A stretch of 64,000 nt of DNA from contig JALMQS010000225.1 in NCBI GenBank assembly GCA_024734495.1, positions 12,553,573 to 12,617,572 on the forward strand. Reading direction: 5' to 3'. Each line of letters starts with the position of its first letter. Position 1 is the first letter of the stretch. The DNA comes from Forficula auricularia (taxonomy: Eukaryota > Arthropoda > Insecta > Dermaptera > Forficulidae). Positions 59,660 to 64,000 of this stretch are shown here, one piece after another. A model generated the notes under the pieces. That model searched no databases, was not told where the DNA came from, and saw nothing but the letters and a program-made list of their open reading frames with translations. The position numbers and the translations under genes were made by a program.

Positions 59660-60770
59660 CCGATTTATGATATCCTTTTGGCTGGATCCAAGTCCATTCC
59701 ATACCTGGTCTTTTTTTGAAATAACTATTTACTACCTATATCCAAATTATATTCTTTCCAAAAATCTATGATTTTTTTCTCTATTGTTTCTAATTCCATA
59801 ATTGTAAGTCCCATTAATTCTTTTTTCGTTTTTTTTTCTCTTTGTCCAAATTTGGAGTTTAAATCACCCACAATAATTAATTGAATCGCTTATTACTAAA
59901 AGGTTGATTTTGAGTTTCATATTATTATATAGATACTAATTTAATTAAGCCCAATCGTTTGATGCTAAAATGAACTACGTCCGACCCTCGGTTATATTAT
60001 TTACATTTTGATCTTCAACAAGTTTATTGTCAAAGGACCCAAGTCCATCGATTTAGTCCCTTTTGAAATTACCAACGATAACAGTACTGTTATTACTATT
60101 TAAATGCAAAATTAAACGTCAAAATAATGTACAACTTTTACGGGGAAAAGTACCAGGAATCTACTATTAAATATTGCTATTACATAAAATTCTTCCATTA
60201 ACATTTTAATTTGCATTTCGGATGACCTCAAATCGATGCTTGTTGTCAATGTGAAGATTTGACATTAAAAATTCAATCTTTCATTGGGTGAAGCTGCAAC
60301 TGTAGTTCCTGAAATAATGATGATTTTCAAAAGAAGATCGAAAAAATGTTATACTGTTTTTCAAGACTAAAGAAATGATATTGCAGCAATTGCCTTTGAC
60401 TTTATGCTTAATTTCCAGTTACCGGAGGTTCCTGTTCAAGAAATTTTTATTTGAGTTAACTGAGTTAATTTTTAGAAATATTCTTCAGTTTTCAAGATGT
60501 AACAAAAAGTTAAAACAGCTTGTCGTTCTTATATCTACCGAAACAAATTGACTTCGGATATATTATATAATTATATTACTAATGCTTTCGACAATTATAC
60601 TAGAAACTGTGATATTTTAAAATGTTTTTTTTTTTTTTAGTAAAAATGTAATAGTTTTCACTTTTATTTCCCTTTGCGCGATTGCTCCTTGAGTATGATA
60701 AAAATATGAATAGGAATTTAAATCACTAGTACAATGGAAATCGTAGTTTTTCAATAGATCAATAAATATC
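59660..60770. other. Non-coding stretch, nothing recognised
   Basis: AT-rich with no convincing frame or repeat pairing. Confidence 0.45.
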
Positions 60771-60778
60771 AGTAGTTT

Positions 60779-61131
60779 CAGTGGCCAAGCGAGGCGGGCT
60801 CTATCATGCCCCGGGCGCCACTCGCAGAAGGGCGCGCCAAATAGTCTTCCAGACATTTTTAACTAGATTTTTTTGTCCCAAAAAGCCTAACCTGAGCCAG
60901 TGTCCATATTTATCCCGAAAAACAGTACAGTATTTTGTAGAGGCTTAGTAAGTAGTGACTATTCGTAATATCGTATATTATAGAAATTTTAAAATAGGTA
61001 CTATAACATTTTATTATTATTTGTATTATATTCTTATTAGGAGTAAATTCTATATATTATATTTGTTTCTGGAATAAAGTCGCCAATAAAGTGTCGTGCT
61101 CCGGGCGCCAGCTATGTTCGCTACGCCACTG
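60779..61131. mobile_element. hAT MITE with perfect 8-bp duplication
   Basis: CAGTGGCCAAGCGAGGC ... CGCTACGCCACTG, flanked by AGTAGTTT on both sides (60771-60778, 61132-61139). 353 bp, non-coding. Subterminal GGGCGCCA blocks. Confidence 0.88.
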
Positions 61132-61379
61132 AGTAGTTTTGACTTGGCATAAGATTTGCGAGTGATTTAAATATGAGACCATTGAAAAAATTCAAGAATT
61201 TTCCATTTTTTTTTTGCGATTTCTTGAAAACATAAAAAGTAACTAACTTAAACAGTATTTGATAAAATTATTGTCCTTTAAAAAGGGAAGTATATAGGAA
61301 AAATTAGATTTGAAAGCGGGCTTTTATTTTTCGAAAAACAGACAATACAAAAAATACTTTGCACACCACGTTTCTGGAC

Positions 61380-61553
61380 TTTTTTGTGGCTTTTCGGCCT
61401 TTCTAGCCATAAGCCAATTTACGATACTAATTACTTTCTTAAAATTTGTCTCTATCCCGGGGTCAGGTTTTAGCCGGATGCATCGAGGCGGATTCGAACC
61501 CGGGTCCACTTGGTTAGCAGGCTGACACGCTAACCCTTAGCCTGCCCGACCCC
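61380..61553 (-). mobile_element. SINE S1, copy 3
   Basis: Same head (GGGTTCGAATCCGCC B box) and body as the copies in CNOT9 intron 2. 8-bp duplication TTCTGGAC on both sides. Confidence 0.85.
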
Positions 61554-61559
61554 TTCTGG

Positions 61560-62240
61560 ACGTTATTCAAGTATATTTTCGCCTCCATGAGCTATCATCA
61601 ATTGTTTAAGTTTAAGTAAGTATATTTGTGCCCATAATTACGAACGTGGTCATAGTCATTGATTTTTAGTTTCGAGATATTTAAAGTTTTATAAAATAAA
61701 CAAGATTCGAATTCAGTAAAATGAGACAACTAGAAATCCACTTAATGGTTCAATTTTATGTGATTTTTAAAAACCGACATCTTATTACGGTACTTTTTAG
61801 ATGGATGGAACATAAAATATGAAAAAACTATTTTTTTATTTTTTTGACTTAGTCCACTTTTATAATTCTGGGCACATTTATCTTTGCAATTCACTGATTG
61901 AAAAAATTTAAAACAAGTGTGAATGTTGCTCCGATACTGAGGATTCCGTACATTTTTTCATCTGTTTTATTTCAAGCTAATTATTGCATAACTATACCAA
62001 AATAATTTTCATAGAAAGTACTCAACAAATGTTATTTTAATGATTTTTTCATGCTTACTGAGTAATTTAAAAACGTTGTCTAGAGATTGCAAAGTCATTG
62101 TTTCATTACTGTGAATGTAAATCGAAATAAAGGCAATGAGCGACATCATTATTATAACTGTTCCACTGAGAGGAAACTCTTTCCAGGCTACATAGAGATT
62201 AAATGAAAGGGCAAAGATAACAAATATCTAAACATATAAA
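61560..62240. other. AT-rich stretch, nothing recognised
   Basis: No coding frame or repeat that I can name. Confidence 0.45.
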
Positions 62241-62241
62241 A

Positions 62242-62490
62242 TTAGCAGGGTAGCCTGCGGGCCTCTTTCTGCCCAAAAGGATTCACCCCCGGGACTCCCT
62301 CCACACCTCTGATCACCCTTCACCCCAGCAAACCTATTCCCACCCTCTGAACTCTCTTTTCCCCTTCCAACCCTCCCTTGGTCCCTCGATCCCCCGACTC
62401 AGATCACCCTTCTAATCACCAAACATATCCCCGCTTCCTGAACCCTCTCCCCTCCTCCACCTCCGATCACTCTCAACCCCTCACTGGGAT
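62242..62490 (-). mobile_element. Possible Helitron-like 3' end, C-rich on the plus strand
   Basis: Minus strand: hairpin GCAGG-CTAC-CCTGC, then CTAA and T. The body is G-rich with GGGGTGAAGGGTGATC-type blocks like 10080-10200. Weak on its own. Confidence 0.35.
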
Positions 62491-62493
62491 AGA

Positions 62494-62956
62494 ATTAAAA
62501 AAAAATATTTTTATAAAAAAAAAAAATAAAACCGACTTCAAAAAAAATTAAATGCAACAAATAAAATAATAATAACTTAAAAATAAAATAAAAACCACTA
62601 AAAGGTATAAGATAATTATCTTATTTAGTTACAACTAAACGACGAAATATTAACATGAAATTACTTTTTGAAGTCGGTGCCAAACAAACTACCTATACAT
62701 ATAAGCGAGCGTACCCGCCAAACGTACTAAGTAAGATCCGTCAGTGCGATTCATAAAATGTATATGTTTGGCACCGACTTCAAAAAGTAATTTAATGTTA
62801 ATATTTCGTCGTTTAGTTGTAACTAAATAAGATAATTATTTTATACCTTTTAGTGCATATTATTTTATTTTTATGTTATTATTATTTTATTTGTTGCACT
62901 TAACTTTTTTGAAGTCGGTTTTATTTTTTTTATAAAAATTATTTTTATTTTTCTCT
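62494..62956. repeat. 463-bp palindrome with GAAGTCGGT boxes
   Basis: Arms of about 200 bp around 62725. Both contain AAACCGACTTCAAAAA and ACGACGAAATATTAACAT. Confidence 0.8.
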
Positions 62957-64000
62957 TTTTAAGTGATGTTATTAGTAGTGACTTAATATAATACCTTGCA
63001 TGCATCTCGTAAGTAGGCAAATAGATCAGAAAATGATAATAAAATTCAATTCATAAATATAGAAATTCTCTCAAAACGTTTGCGCGTTTTAAATGAATGT
63101 TATAAGATTTTTTTATAACAGATTTTATTTATCATAATTTCGATTATTTGCTCATAAGAATTGGAGATTTACGTTATTTTGTCGTTGATCATATCATCAG
63201 AACTTGACCAAATTAATATAGCACCATCCCTAAGATACCCCCTTTCCAATAAAAAAAAATCATCTAAATCGGTTCATAAACAAAGAAGTTAGGCCTGAAC
63301 AAAGCTAACAAAAAAGGTCTAATACCAATGAAAAAAAACGGGACCAATCGGAAGCTAGACTGAACCCAATGCAAAAAAAATCTTCAAAATCAGTTCACAA
63401 TTGGCGGAGATATGAGGTAACATAGACAAAAAAAAATTCAGTCGTATAGAGAACCTCCTCCTTTTTAACCGACTTCATTTGAAATATGAACTCCATAATA
63501 TAAAAAATAAAGGAGATACGAAGTCTTTCTAAAATCAAAAATCCCTGATTTTTTTGGATCAAGGGTTAAATTTTGAAAAATTGAAATTTTTTTTGGAGAT
63601 ATTTCAACAATAAACCTATGTACTAAAATTGAAACTTAAAAAATCCAAGAGATAAAAATTTAGTCACTTTAAAAATTCCAAAAATGTACCCTTAAATGAC
63701 TATATCTCCCTTTAAAATGCACATAGAACAAAATGCTCAAATATGTTTTTTGTATTTTAATATCGTTCTAAGAAAAATCCATATTGAATGTTTTCTCGTT
63801 TAAAAGATCTTGAAAATACATTATGGGGCCTTTCCCCCCTTTTAGGTTTGAATTTCAAAAAATCCCTTCATACCACCCTTATCAATCGTTGAATATGAAT
63901 ATACACTCCAAATTTCATATTTCTAGGTCCAGCGGTTTGGGCTGTGCGTGAGTCAGGGAATGAATGAATGAATACATCACCTTAAGGGTTTCTCTGTACA
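62957..64000. repeat. Non-coding tail of a non-LTR or Helitron-type repeat
   Basis: Blocks such as AAATCATCTAAATCGGTTCA, GGCGGAGATATGAGG and CTAGGTCCAGCGGTTTGGG are the style of arthropod element tails. No coding frame. Confidence 0.4.

Overview
The window is a piece of an animal nuclear genome. It is very AT-rich, its genes are split by GT-AG introns, and most of it is transposon debris. Three conserved animal genes can be read exon by exon: WDR13 (minus strand, running off the left edge), Rac1 (plus strand, complete, 192 codons) and CNOT9/RQCD1 (plus strand, complete coding part, 295 codons). Protein sequence and repeat style fit an arthropod. A caligid copepod (sea louse) is my impression only and I cannot confirm it without a search.

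Layout. 1-2849: WDR13, five exons seen, with 3' exons beyond the left edge. 2850-3377: a 0.5-kb head-to-head promoter region. 3378-27675: Rac1 in six coding exons, with a 17.9-kb first intron full of repeats and one 100-N assembly gap, then a 3' UTR to about 28.8 kb. 28.8-35.7 kb: intergenic repeats, including a LINE fragment and a palindromic mariner-type element. 35701-52411: CNOT9 in five coding exons. Its introns carry fold-back elements, SINEs, a tandem satellite and a 4-kb hAT element nested in a LINE. 52.4-64 kb: no host gene recognised; rearranged mariner and Tc1-type elements, palindromes, a LINE 3' end, a hAT MITE and a SINE.

The three genes are unrelated in pathway (WD40 protein, Rho-family GTPase, CCR4-NOT subunit). 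Only WDR13 and Rac1, being divergent, could share a promoter.

The most interesting signal is in the repeats. Many fold-back elements carry short motifs with the layout of a type I hammerhead ribozyme core: CTGANGA, one extra base, a hairpin, GAAAC, then GTC or GTT. In several families the flanks keep complementary ends (GCCA/TGGC, CCA/TGG). These resemble the ribozymes of Penelope-like retroelements. A related GAAACGTC hairpin is repeated in a head-to-head array of 119-bp monomers, eight in each arm, inside a hAT element that has its 8-bp target duplication. Also notable are a roughly 110-bp monomer shared by structurally different transposons, and three MITEs within 2 kb with exact or near-exact 8-bp target duplications.
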